NCBI RefSeq assembly: GCF_036370855.1
Contig: NC_088100.1
Span: 131,491,585-131,555,584 of the forward strand
Source: Dromaius novaehollandiae
Taxonomy: Eukaryota > Chordata > Aves > Casuariiformes > Dromaiidae
Reading direction: 5' to 3'
Length of the DNA: 64,000 nt
A program made the translations under genes and the position numbers. The notes beneath the pieces were generated by a model. That model was not told the origin of the DNA and made no database searches. It saw only the letters and a list, made by a program, of their open reading frames with translations. Shown in pieces: positions 11,111 through 35,761 of the stretch (position 1 is the stretch's first letter; every line of letters begins with the position of its first letter).

Positions 11111-14100
11111 AAGAATACTCCTTACAAAAAATCCACGGGTGACTTCTAGGCCAGATAGGTCATTCCTCACCCTCAGTGGTAAGCAGTGCAAGCAGTCTTT
11201 GAGGTCTGGGGAAAACTGCTTGGTATACCTGGAAATCAGTCTAATTATTTAGGCATCTAAATACAGAATTTTGAATTTAACACTATGCATCTTATAAACA
11301 AACAAAAAAGAAAAATTAATTTCAGCTGAAGCTATTTTAGTCTTGAATCATGCTTTTCTACCACATTTCAGTAATGTGTGCCATGCATCTCATTACCTTT
11401 GCTTTTCTGGGCTTTTTCTTTTAAATTTTTCAGTCATCGTACAGTGTTATTTAGATCTAACTCAGCACCCTTTCATCATGCTGAGTGGTTCCAGTGAATA
11501 ATGGTTGTAGGACTGGCCTGCTAGTAATTCAGGGTTGCTGTCTTTTATCTTGAAAATGAAATACCTCTACTGGTATTTGTCAGTGCAGGTCAGTGCAGAC
11601 ACAGTGCAATCCTTTTTAAAAAAAGTTCAGCCAGTCATTAATACTTTGCATTGTAGGAGACAATTTCCACATTTAACTGAATCTTGAGTTTAATATCTTA
11701 ATTTCAGCTATGTACAATCCAGATAAAGGATTCATGTCTGTACTCATTTTGTACACACTCTTGATACAGCGTTTGAAAGTCAGATGAGCCTTCAAAATTT
11801 GCAAGTGATGATCTGTATAAGGTAAAATGTATTGCCTATTTGTTGATGCCTGTAAGCATACCTATTTCACTAAAGCAGAAGCTACATTCATTATCCTGTA
11901 TGGACTAAATGCTGATGTGCTTCCTTCTCACATTGTTTTTGCTACTGTGGTAGAGTTTTACCACTTGAATTCACTGACTAATGTTCTTGACTTTTAGGCA
12001 GGGTGAAACCTTTATTAATTTTAATTTTTCAAAATCTGTTACCCACTAATCACATAAGTATACCAACAGTTGTAAATTCTTTGCAATATTTCACAGTTCA
12101 AAAACATTTTTATTTTCTTCTGCAAAGATTTTATTAAACTGACCTGTACCATCCTCCTCACAGGACCGTAGTGGTGTACCCTAGTATCCATGATACAAAT
12201 TAGGAGATTTGGTCTGAAATAATAGAGATAATATGTAATCCTGAACTGACATCTGAAGGACTGGTTACAGGTCTGTAAGTCAGCCTCAGTTAGTATAGTC
12301 AGTCCTGTGTTAGGGTCAAGAGTAAGACATTTTACTCTTTTAACAAATTATCCAAAGCCTGAGCTTTTTTTTCAGCTTTTGTTACATTTCAGGATTCATG
12401 CTGAATAACAATAATAAAAGATGAATCCTATCTGTTTTTCTCTTGATTGTTAGTCTAATGTAGTGTATGACTTTACTCAAGGTTTAGTCTGCCAGCCAAG
12501 GAAGGCATGCAGTTATCAGCGTTACTGATAGGATACACCAACTATGTAAGCTTATTTTCAAATCTTTCCAAATCCCATACTACTTACTGAAGTAAAACTC
12601 TTGAGGTGAAGTGCACCTGTTTACAGAGAAGTACAGAATAAAAAGAAGGTATCACTGAGAGCTCTCAGTAGACTAAGCAGCCTTGTTGACTGATTCTTTG
12701 TCTGCCAGTTGCTCTCTGTTCTGTTGCCGCTTTTGGGCATGAAATAGAGCGGAGGAAACTGAGGAGAGAGTATGAACAAGAAGAACAGGGAGTTGTAAGA
12801 AAGATTTTTGTTTTCAAAGGGCTGTGGAGGCCCAAGCACTGAAAAGATGAATGTGCTGTGTTTTGGGGGTCTAGCCAGTGCTGCGTCTTTGAGTTGTAAC
12901 AGTGTTTCTTAAACTATTTGCCAAACTATTGACTTGGCAGGAGTCGAGATTAATCCTGTGTGGTGAGAGGAAAATGCCAGTGAGGTCTGGCAAAAGTTAC
13001 TTGTCCTTTCCTCATGAAGATATGCCTGGGCAGTGTGGGAAGTGGCTCCTCCTTTCTCCCTGTATTTGTAGCCACTGTGAAGACAGATACTTCCAGAAGA
13101 CAGCCTGATACGCGATTGCAGACTCCAGTGTCATTGCAGAGGTCATATGCGCTCTCCTGACATGGCAGCTAAGTTGTACCTGCATTGCAAGCGGCTTCAC
13201 AAGCCTGCTGATCAATGCCCTAAACCGTTAGGTGTGGCTTACAGGGGATGAATAGAGGAAGAACAAAATGCTACAGGGCAAGAAAGAGGAAAAAGAAAAA
13301 AAGAACTGTGAGAAAGAAATTCAAAATGTAGATCATGAAGGGTGTAAAATGGTGTCAATGTTGTCAGGCCATGCAGCAAGGTGTGGAGGGGCATTCTGCC
13401 GTTGAATCATGTGTTGCAGACCCCCCTCGGTGTGCAACACACAGAGGAAGTATAGGAGATGCTGTGCAAGGCAGGTGTCTGAAAAGAATGAGTGAACAGA
13501 GAAAACGAGGAGAAAGGCTTTGAGGAAGGAAGAGGTCAGAAAAGAGAATAATGGTGCAAGAGCTGATATTGAAGAAGAAGGATGAGACAGTACAAGGAAA
13601 GATGCAAGAAAGTATAGCCACTGATTTGATTTGTTGTTTTATATGAGAAATGCATCTTTTTGCCCACTTCTGGAAGCCATACACATATATGAGAAAATAG
13701 CAGTTTTTCAGCTTACCAGGGAAGAACTCTCCTCTAGAATCCTGGAATCAACACCCTCAAAACCCAGCAAAACAACCTACAATATTAAATCAACATCAAC
13801 GTTAAATAACATCCTGTGCCACGTACAGAGATGCCAGCCCAGTTGGATGGATACATGCCAGAGCATTTAGATGATAAACCGGTGTGATGATCGAACTCTT
13901 GAGCAAATAGATACCTAGACAGAGAGCTGGTAGCGACCAAATTCCATGGCGCGCTATCCTGCTGATCTCAGCTGGGTTGCAAAATGCATGAGTCAGTATC
14001 TGTTGGGAGTACTATGATCCCCACTTAAGCAAACCAGTGCGTTCTTACTTCCTGATGTTTCTGGGCCCTTTTGAAGGGTGCTTTCTGTTAGTACTCTGCC

Positions 14101-14599
14101 CGAGTGCTTATGTGGCACTCTACCAAGGCCTGCATCAGTAAGGAAGAGTCCCTTTACCAGGAGACCAGTGCTGCAGGCACTGCAGGCGTCAGGTGCTCGG
14201 GAGACTGCAACCTCAGAGGCCAAGCTGCTGTTGTGCAATTGTGCTCCAGAGTCTGAGCTGTCATTTTAAAAAGAAACAAACAGGCCAGATCCTCAGCCAG
14301 CACGGTGCCACAGAAGCCGAGTGCATTAGCTTGAGTTCTAGCTTTCTGTCTTCTTTATCTCCTGTGGCATTGAAGATTATATTAAAAGATTCCCAGGATA
14401 TAGCTGGTGAAGCAAAGTGTGCTGAATTCACCAGCAACCTTAACTAAAAGCCTGAGCTGCATATTTTATCCTTGGAATTCTTTTACCACTGAGCTTTTTT
14501 TACCTTTTTACTTTGTGGGCACTGTCGTAAGTGGCCTACGGGAATGGTGGAATTGTCATTACTGAAAGTTTTTTAAGAATATTGCTATTGGGATTGAAA

Positions 14600-14682
14600 T
14601 AGGTGGGACTGAAGCAGAGGAACAGACTAGATAGTCTCTTGGTGTCTCTTCTGACCTTATTTCTCTATGATTTTAGCAAATG
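14600..14682 (+). mobile_element. CR1 LINE 3' end
   Basis: The stretch containing ggaacagactagatagtctc, then ttggtgtctcttctgacctt, then atttctctatgatttt, follows the CR1 tail (gactagatgacctc..ggtcccttcc..tctatgattctatg). The family's terminal ATTCTATG-like repeat is reduced to one copy. It is a 5'-truncated, diverged copy. Confidence 0.75.
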
Positions 14683-15843
14683 CATTCAGTTAATGTCCTG
14701 CACTTGCAATGTTGCACTGCTTCCACTAGCTTGTGTAACAAAAGCTGTAACTACCAAAACCCTCTGCTTCCTCCATGGCAACTCATGCAATACACAATGT
14801 GGTATTGTCAGTTTTGCAAAAGCTTAGGAAATCAAGATCTGAACTGTGGCGACAGTGTAAAGTACCGAGAATTTGATATCAAATTTAGTAGGTAGTCAGC
14901 TGATCACAGTATTTCGTGTCCTGCTCAAAATAATTTTCTACTTCAGTTTTGGGTGATACACAACAACTCCCATGTGCCGACCACAGTAGTGAAGCAAACT
15001 GGGCCTGGATTTTGAAGAAAAGAGTCAGGGCAAGGTGCTAGATCTGCTTTTGGGAATCCCAAATGGAGATTTAAATAGCCAAAGCTAGACATCTGTGCTC
15101 CAAGGAGAATGCCCTACACATCCCACCAGCTCTGCTGGCACTTCACCTTGCCTGTATCTGCATCACTTCTGACCGAACGAAGCCTCTGGCTCCATTCCCC
15201 TGACTATAGGATGCAAAAGCAGAGGTTGCATGGGGCAAAAATGAGACATAGAGCTGGACATTGGCTGTTTCCCGGTCGTTTGCCAACGAGGAAGTTCCAT
15301 TAGGCCATCTAGTTACCTACCTCCCATAAAAAGCAATATGTGGTAATAGCCCAGCTCTTTTAAATAGTTCCAGAATACGATTTTCCTCTCCACTTCTATT
15401 TTTCTAACATCAGACTGCAGGTAAGTATGGGTTTATTGGTTCCATCTTTCCCAGTGACACCCAGAGGTTCATCAACAACTTACTTCTTCCTTGAACTTTT
15501 TGTCCTTTTAGCAAGAATTAATAAGAGAGTTTGCTAGCACCACTGTAGGTGTGCTGCCAGCACATCTGAAATGGACTGGTTTTATTATCGGAAAACCATT
15601 GATAGCTGAGAAGTGCTGCCTGGCGATGAGGTATGTGGGAGGGTTGTGAGCAACATGAGAGAGACATGACACTATTGATAAGTCAAAATCAGTATGTGGT
15701 TGTTCCCCGTTACCACTTGTACCAAAAGAATCAGTTGCAATTTCTCAGCTTGCTGTTAGGTGCCTGCGTAGCGCCTGACTTTCTCAGTGTGTCTATTAGG
15801 CATCTATTAGTCCATGACCTTCCCAGTGCATGGACTAGATATT

Positions 15844-15860
15844 GGGGGGGGGGGGGGGGG
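15844..15860 (+). repeat. Poly-G run (17 G) with G-rich flank
   Basis: Seventeen consecutive G, followed by AGGGAGG and a purine-rich stretch. Runs like this are prone to length variation and read errors, and can fold as a G-quadruplex. Confidence 0.9.
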
Positions 15861-18074
15861 AGGGAGGTGAAAGAAGAGCAAGGGAAGGCAGGAGGGGAAG
15901 TAAGTACATAAATTGTTTCTTTTGATTTTATACATAGTCTAGGGAAGAGGATAATGTCAGGGGCCAAAGAACATCTGAACACTGCTGTGTTAATGTGGCA
16001 GCTCTATAGTGATACAGTACTTGGGTCAGAGGCCTGATTCCCCCTACCTTTGTGCTCATTGCTTTTTCTAGGCTGCTCTGTTAGAGTGGTGCGGCCAAAG
16101 CGGAAAGAAATTCTGCAGCTGATTTCAACAACAGGATAAAATCAGCCCCTGTTGGCATAGGCAGAATTCAGTCCTGAAGGTATACGAATAATGTCTTCCT
16201 AAGTGGCGTCTGATATTGCTCCTTGCATTATGCTCCCATTAGTGAGAGACAAGCAAGGCCTCTCTGACCATCCAGTGGTTTTTGGTGTTCACAACCAACT
16301 CCGAACGCCCACTTCAGAGAGGAGGAGGAACAGGACAGAACGTGATGCACAGAATATAAATCATCGCTCTGATCCGGGTGAGCAACCAGACAGGGGTCCT
16401 GGGCCTGCTCATCCCGTCGAACAGGTGCACGTGCAGATGCTGCGCCAGCCGCAGATGACCTCAGCCTGCAGCGTGGGCAGAGGAGGGCCCTCCCCGAGCC
16501 TCCCTGCAGAGCCAAGGTAGACCCACCTTTCGCACTCCCGTAACTTACACCCCGTTGGGAGCAATAGGTTGCTATTCCTGCCGTGTTGTTGGTTCAGTGG
16601 CACAGATTAAATACACTCTTCTCAGACGTGGAAGCTATTATTTCTCCAGATGAAACAACATCCCACACTTATTAACCTGTGCCCTACTTCAGCAGTGAAT
16701 CTAATCTGCAGCTTTCATCATTAGCTAGTGCTAGTGTTGGTGTATCCCTGTGTCTGCTTTAAGTTCACTAGATACGTCTGTGCAGCAGCCCGTACAGCAG
16801 GGCCCTGTTTGCTCTGGACTGTAAGCATTATTCCAACGTAAACCTGCAGAACAACAGAACGAGGAATTGGGGCACAGCTGTTTATTTCACTGGAGAAGAG
16901 AAAAGTAAAGGCACAAATGTTAAAAAGGTCACTGGAAAAAGGACTTTCGTATCAGCAGAGAATGATGCTCTGTCTGCTAAACAGAGTTTGCCCTCTGGGA
17001 TATTCCTACACGTTTGGTCACCTTATATAGAGCATCTCAAGGGCCACAGTGTATGAGAGAGAAGACTTTCAAAGGATTCACTGGATTTCTGATGGCAAAC
17101 ATCAAACAAAAAGAGTATTATTTCACATATATACAAAGTAATAGGGAAGGGGAGTAGAATCTCCAGCAATGGCCTCCATAAAAGCAGCATGTACAGTAAT
17201 TTATGCTATAGATTCATAATGTAATTTATGCTACCTAGTGAGCAATGCAAGAAAACAATCTCAAAGGAAAAACACAAAACTTTGTTGACCAACGCTTGAT
17301 ATTTTCAACCACAGTTGGCACTATCTTACTGACTTCAAGGAATTGAACGTAACTGTTTTAAAAACAGGAAGATGAGTGAAGCACAAGTGACCTTCACTGT
17401 CCCACTGTGGGAAAAAGCACGAGCCATTGTGCAGTTCGGTTCTTCTGGGGATTCAGCTCCGTTCTGTCGCTGAGCAATGGAAAGATTCCCATCCACATCA
17501 GTTATTTTGGTAGTCCGTTGGGGTACTTGCATGGCCAATGACTTGCAGCTTGGTGAAATTCACTGTGCAAACAGATTAACATCTTGATTGCTGCAGTAAC
17601 ACTTTTTAGCTTGCAGTAGGAAGATGAAATAAGTGCTACACACACTTCCCTGCACAGGGTATTTTAGTGATCTTGCAGTCCATTTGTGGATTATTCCCCT
17701 GTCCTTTGAGCTGGTTGGAAGATAAACTTTGGTCAATGTATTATACTATGCCCTTTGTAATGAAATAACATCAGATAATGTGTATTTAGTGGAGATTTAA
17801 ATTCCCAAGCTGATTAAAAGGAGCTGTTAAGACTTAGAAGGTTCAGCAGTGCTCGGTGAACAATTCTGGAACGATATACAGCATTCTGTGGTGTGTCCTG
17901 ATGACGTTTAAAACAGTTGGGATTTTGTTAGGAATGAACCTGAAAGCATAAAGAACTAGAAGTGCCTGTGATACAACTTGATGTTCAATGATGATTTAAT
18001 GGGTAACTAGAAAACCAGGCCCAGAAATGCAGAATTCTTCCAGTTCTGACAAGTCTCCTGCTCTGCGATCCCAG

Positions 18075-18240
18075 GCATATGACGATCTCTCCATGCCTCC
18101 ATTTCCCAGCCGTGAAATGAGAGCAGTAATATTTACTGTGCACAAAGCATCTTATAAAACGGGACTAATTATTGCTTGTAAAATGCTTTTTGAGAAAAGA
18201 TGCAATGGTAGTGCAAAAAAAAAAAAAAAAGAAAAAAGAC
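18075..18240 (+). mobile_element. CORE-SINE/MIR-like relic with A-rich tail
   Basis: Contains catttcccagccgtgaaatg, then cagtaatatttactg, and then ttgtaaaatgctttttgaga. This order resembles the amniote SINE segment tttcccagctgtaaaatg..aataatacttac..ttgtaaagcgctttgaga. An A-rich tract (18,217-18,236) follows. The same family in the opposite direction appears at 63,640-63,800. Family naming is by memory of the consensus. Confidence 0.55.
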
Positions 18241-18452
18241 TGTTACTTATGAATGCATGTGGAGATAAGAGGGCTTAACCCCTACAGATCCGCCGGTCTA
18301 CTGTAGATCCTGCTGCACTGCCGCCACCCGTGCTGTTCCTGTTTTTATTAAAATACCTCCATTTTCACCCCGAAGGTAAACGGTAAAATGAAAAGCAGAG
18401 AACGCCACGGCGGGGCTTGGCGGCAGAGGCCCGGGCTGCGGGTGGGGCTGGG

Positions 18453-18660
18453 GCCTGCGGGAGCCAAGCCGGGCCGGGCCGCGGCCTGCGGGAGCCAAGC
18501 CGAGCCGGGCCGGGGCCTGCGGGAGCCAAGCCGGGCCGGGCCGGGGCCTGCGGGAGCCAAGCCGGGCCGGGGCCTGCGGGAGCCAAGCCAAGCCGGGCCG
18601 GGCCGGGGCCTGCGGGAGCCAAGCCGGGCCGGGGCCTGCGGGAGCCAAGCCGGGCCGGGC
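18453..18660 (+). repeat. GC-rich tandem repeat, seven copies, in the RAB1A promoter
   Basis: The core GCCTGCGGGAGCCAAGCC occurs seven times, starting at 18,453, 18,484, 18,515, 18,546, 18,572, 18,608 and 18,634. Spacings are 31, 31, 31, 26, 36 and 26 bases. They differ in steps of five, because each core is followed by a variable number of the pentamer GGGCC (or AAGCC/GAGCC). It is therefore a minisatellite built on a pentanucleotide. It lies upstream of the CCAAT and CRE-like sites. Confidence 0.95.
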
Positions 18661-18937
18661 CGGGCCTCGCCGCGCCGGGCGGAGCCGCGGGGCAGGAAGG
18701 GCGCGGAGCCGCGGGCAGCCCCCGCACCGCCCGCGGGGGGGCGCCCGCCCGCCCCGGGCCACGCCCCCCCTTCCTGTCCGCCCGGTGACTCGTCCGAGCT
18801 GCCACGTCTTCGCGCCGACGTCACCTCGAGCCGGCGCCCTCGCGGCCAATCGGCAGCGCCGGCCGCCGCGCCGAGCCGACGGGGCCAAGGGAAGAAAGGC
18901 CGCTCAGGGCGCCTGCGCCGCCGCCGCCGCCGGGGCC

Positions 18938-19008
18938 GCCGGGAAAGCGAGTCCGCGCCGCCCTTCCCGCGCCGCGCCGGCCACGGCGGGAGGACTCGCT
19001 TTCCCGGC
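18938..19008. repeat. Perfect 17-bp inverted repeat in the RAB1A promoter
   Basis: GCCGGGAAAGCGAGTCC (18,938-18,954) is exactly reverse-complemented at 18,992-19,008, with a 37-base GC-rich spacer. The arm includes GGGAAAGCG, which resembles E2F-type sites. It sits just before the inferred transcription start, so it could act as paired binding sites or as a stem in DNA or RNA. Confidence 0.9.
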
Positions 19009-19294
19009 ATGCCCCGCCGCCGCCCCCCGGCATGTAAGCGCTGCTCGGCGAGTGGCCGCCCCGTTTCCTGGTTGGGCTCCGGCAGCCATTTTGGGCTGAA
19101 GAGCGAGCGCGGAGGCCGCGGAGCGGGCAGGGCGCCGGCGGAGGGGCAGGCCGAGCCGAGCGCCGGGCGAACGCGGGAGGAGCCGTTGGACGCCTGCATC
19201 CGCGGAGCGCCCGCCTCGGCGGCGGGAGGTGCCTGGCCGCTGCCCCCCTCCTCGGAGCGCGCTCGCCGTCCCTCGGGCCGCGGGCCCCACGGAC

Positions 19295-32285
<12,991 letters not shown>

Positions 32286-34170
32286 AACTTGCCTCCCCCC
32301 TTTGTCTCACAACAATGAATTTGCAATCTGAACCCAAGTGAAAAAAAAATTGCCTGAATTGTACTGTATGTAGCTGCACTACAACAGATTCTTACCGTCT
32401 CCACAAAGGTCAGAGATTGTAAATGGTCAATACTGACTTTTTTTATTCCCTTGACTCAAGACAGCTAACTTCATTTTCAGAACTGTTTTAAACCTTTGTG
32501 TGCTGGTTTATAAACGTGTAATCCTTGTTGCTTTTCCTGATACCAGACTGTTTCCTGTGGTTGGTTAGGATGTATTTTTGTTTTGATGTTTCTATTGGCA
32601 TGTTTAGATGTCAGGTTTAGTCTTCTGAAGATGAAGTTTAGCCATTTTGTATCAAACAGCACAACAGTGTCTGTCACTTTCCATGCATAAAATTTAGTAA
32701 GATATATGTAAGATCTGATTTACTAGTTCCTTCTTGTAGAATTATAAATGGAAAGATCACACTATCTGATTAATAGTTTCTTCATACTCTGCATATAATT
32801 TGTGGCTGCAGAATATTGTAATTTGTTGCACAATATGTAACAAAACTGAAGAAATGTTTAATAAATATTGTACTTATTGGAAGTAATATCAAACTGTATG
32901 GTGATAAATATTGTCTTAATTTGTATGGCTAAGGGGGAAATCAGGCTTGCATTGTGCACAAAACATATCTTTGTGCAGCCATGGCACTCAGCCCCTCTAG
33001 TAGACCAGGTACCTTCCCCACAAGTAAAACTAGTGACTATGGCCCAAAAGACTGAGTTGTCATGGTGCTTAAGGCATGTACCCTGTACCTGGAACACCCA
33101 GCTAATGTTCATGGAGGCATAATGCATTCTGAATGTACAGCAGCTCCCTATCTTAGTCTTGGAACTTAATTTATTTCTCAAGGACTCGATTTAGGGATTT
33201 TTGTCTGCTCTGTGTAGTAGGGGAGAACAGTATTTTCCTAACATGAATGACTTCAAAGTAACCTTGAGGTGGTGTAACTCTACCAGTACATTATGTCTTT
33301 TCTATATACTGTTACTTCCATCCTCTTTTAATCGATACTCTTCTGACTTAGTGCAACAGCTTAGTTCCTATTCTGTTATGCATAAAGGCATCAGAAGGAT
33401 GAAATGGGGACAAGTGATCTTACTGGTCAAGTAAGACCCCCCACACCAGACTGTTGTGCAAAGTAGGCGCTATTTCAAACAATTTGGAACTAACCAGCAG
33501 CCAAGAGGTTTTGGACAGTGTGTGATTCTTTGTACAGAGCTAATCAAATCATTAGTGCCTGATGTCTAGCTAAAAGCCACAGGAAAGCTAGCCTATAACA
33601 CTTCCTATACATGTAAAATTGTTCAGCTTTATCTAAACTCAAATGTTCAGCCTATTCTGTAAATAGTCTCATGTTTGAAAGACCATGTAACATTCCCCTA
33701 GTAGTAAATACACCCTGTGATAGTAAAACTATAGCCTAGGTATGTTGTGAGGTATAAACTAAAACTGGTGCAAATATCCTCTTTTTTTGGTTGGGGGGGG
33801 GGAACTTTGGCTAACAGCTTTCTTCAACATAGTTGCATCAATCAACAGGCAATTGTAATACATAACAAGTATTGTCATGGTTAAGTTGAACTCTTCCACT
33901 TGAGACCTTCACAATAAAGTGATGTGCTTTCTATTAGAGATGTGCTTGTTGGTATAATTCATTATATGTGACTTGCTCCTAGGAAGCAGGAGCAGTAGGA
34001 GTAGTGAGTGCTGCTAAGATCAGGAAGTGAACAGAAAGAGGTGTGTTGAGGGTAAAACATCTTCCCTTCAGAGAACTGCACAAATGAACTTAAATGTCAA
34101 GATGCCTGCTACATACTATCCAAAATAATGTTAATATATACAGTAATAAAGCATTGCAAAACCAACTTGG
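32286..34170 (+). other. RAB1A: RAB1A 3' untranslated region, with alternative ends
   Basis: Three canonical AATAAA signals follow the stop: 32,860-32,865, 33,913-33,918 and 34,145-34,150. The second and third are followed by GT- or T-rich downstream sequence (34,190-34,210 reads gtggtgtg and then a T run). This suggests short (about 0.6 kb) and long (about 1.65-1.9 kb) 3' UTR forms. The exact ends are inferred. Confidence 0.7.
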
Positions 34171-34215
34171 GCTACACCAGTTGTTCAGTGGTGTGTTTTT
34201 TTTTTTTTAACTAAG
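34145..34215 (+). terminator. RAB1A: Distal RAB1A polyadenylation region
   Basis: AATAAA at 34,145-34,150 followed about 45 bases later by a GT-rich stretch and a 14-base T run. This is the classical arrangement of a strong vertebrate poly(A) site. Confidence 0.55.
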
Positions 34216-35710
34216 TCATTACTGTGTTAATGTGCTGGTACTGTTAAGTGCTAGAGCCTGGGGAGAGGCTGGAGTTGCACTGAGGAGTGAAGACTAGGCC
34301 TAAAAATCAGAGGCAAGGGAACAGTGCCTGGAACTAGTCTCACCTAAGAGTTAGATGTTAAATAGCTTTAACATGTTGTGTTACCCTTAAAACGCAAAGC
34401 AGTAACAAACAGGCAGCAGTAGCCTATTTCCTGTGTTGAAAATAGGTGGCAGCATTCCCTATGGGGAAATCCTGGACCTTTTCTGCTCTAGGTTTCTCTT
34501 AACTAAGGATCACCCCGAATGCCTATAGGTATGAGAGGTAGTAGAGGTGACTCCAAAGAGCTCAGCCTCCTTGTAACTGTTTGCTTGTGCTGTTTTGATT
34601 TTATGCTGATCTATATGAATTGTTACCTGTGACTTAGCACTAAAAGCTAGTCATTTAAGTTGAGGGGATGGAATACAGGAGAGTAGAGGGAGAAGAAGAA
34701 AAAAAACAGGGTTAACCTGAACTATTCAGAGGTTATTTGCTTTAGTTTAACTATGCTTTCCCCTTCCACTTGGAGCACAGAAGTGAACTTTGTGTATCTG
34801 TTCTGTTCACAAGAATGGGAGGAAATGATGCATTCTTCATGAGAACATGATGATAGCTATTCAGTTTAAAGGTTAAGTAAAAGTACCGACACTCTCTAAT
34901 TGACTGCAACCTTTTCAGACACTTACCCTGTTAAGCTTCTTCAAACATGCTGTTTTTTCTTTCAGAAAAGATTTAGAGCCCTTTTTGGACTGTTTTGTGA
35001 ATACTGATGAACAGCATTAGCTATAAGAAGGCACAAACCTTGCACAGGGAAGCCAGCACAGCGTTAACTTACAGAACTGCTGCAAATAACAGGTAACAGC
35101 AGTTCACAAACAGCTCTGTTCTTGCCTGGGAGCACAAACCTGTAGATATTATTTTATCAGAATTCACATAAAGTATTGGACCTTTGCATTTATACATAAC
35201 AAAAGTGAAAGTTAAAATACACAGCCTCTGCTTCAGTAGTAAATGATAGTTATAAACAAGAGTTCAGTTTGCTCCCAGGAATCAGCAGTATTTGATGCTT
35301 CTTGGCTGCTAGCACCTAATTTTAGAGAATAAACAAAAGAGAACACCTATTAAAATGACACAGCTTTACTTAAGACAGTTGCACTGCAAACTATGGATTA
35401 CTCAGTTAAACATTGTTCCTGACATTTTGCTAATACATGGAACAAGCTACTTCTATAAAAAGGAAAGCTACATTAAAGACAAAAAAAAAAAAAGGCCAGC
35501 TGTATATTTCTTACTCACAGAGCTCCCCAACTTAGTCAGCACCATTAAACAAATAACTTCTGTACAGCTTGCCTTTCTCAAGCAATGGTAAAAAACAGAA
35601 ATCAGCCCGGCCGGGGCGGGGAGGGGCTAATTCCATACACAGTGATTATATGTATTTTGGCATCTCTATGAGAGTTGAAAGTAGTGTTTTGTTCCTTGCT
35701 GGAATTCATC
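34216..35710. other. Convergent intergenic space and CEP68 3' UTR
   Basis: About 1.5 kb between the distal RAB1A poly(A) region and the CEP68 stop codon. It must contain the CEP68 3' UTR and its poly(A) site on the minus strand, but I could not pick one signal with certainty. A plus-strand AATAAA occurs at about 35,327. No protein-coding sequence is recognised. Confidence 0.6.
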
Positions 35711-35761
35711 TCACCCATCCAGAGACTGGCTAACAAATCCCATGTCTGCTAGAGGCATTGC
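35711..35761 (-). CDS. CEP68: CEP68 last coding exon
   Basis: A very good acceptor (cattttttttcag on the minus strand) is followed by an open frame AMPLADMGFVSQSLDG and TGA. It joins in phase to exon 36,745-36,576, whose end TGG/GTAAGC is a strong donor. This tail is less certain than the rest, because reading through that donor would give a different C terminus of 18 residues. Confidence 0.75.
   Translation of the reverse strand, partial: AMPLADMGFVSQSLDG

Larger units (their letters stand above)
11111..18379. other. Intergenic region between the AGA-like remnant and the RAB1A CpG island
   Basis: No coding exon is recognised. The longest open frames are about 105 codons (16,203-16,520 plus; 13,364-13,684 minus) and match nothing known to me. 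Contents seen: purine-rich tracts at 13,270-13,330 and 13,490-13,620, a 9-bp stem at 13,410-13,441, a fragment resembling an amniote SINE near 14,280-14,325, a CR1 tail at 14,600-14,682, a G17 run at 15,844-15,860 and a SINE-like relic with A-tail at 18,075-18,240. Confidence 0.6.

Noticed and set aside
13410-13441. 9-bp stem TGTGTTGCA with 14-base loop
   Set aside because: Short enough to be chance; no transcript or family evidence.
1-18000. ACTR2 exons expected by synteny
   Set aside because: No actin-related protein sequence (for example VVVCDNGTG or GERFEAPE) was found on either strand.
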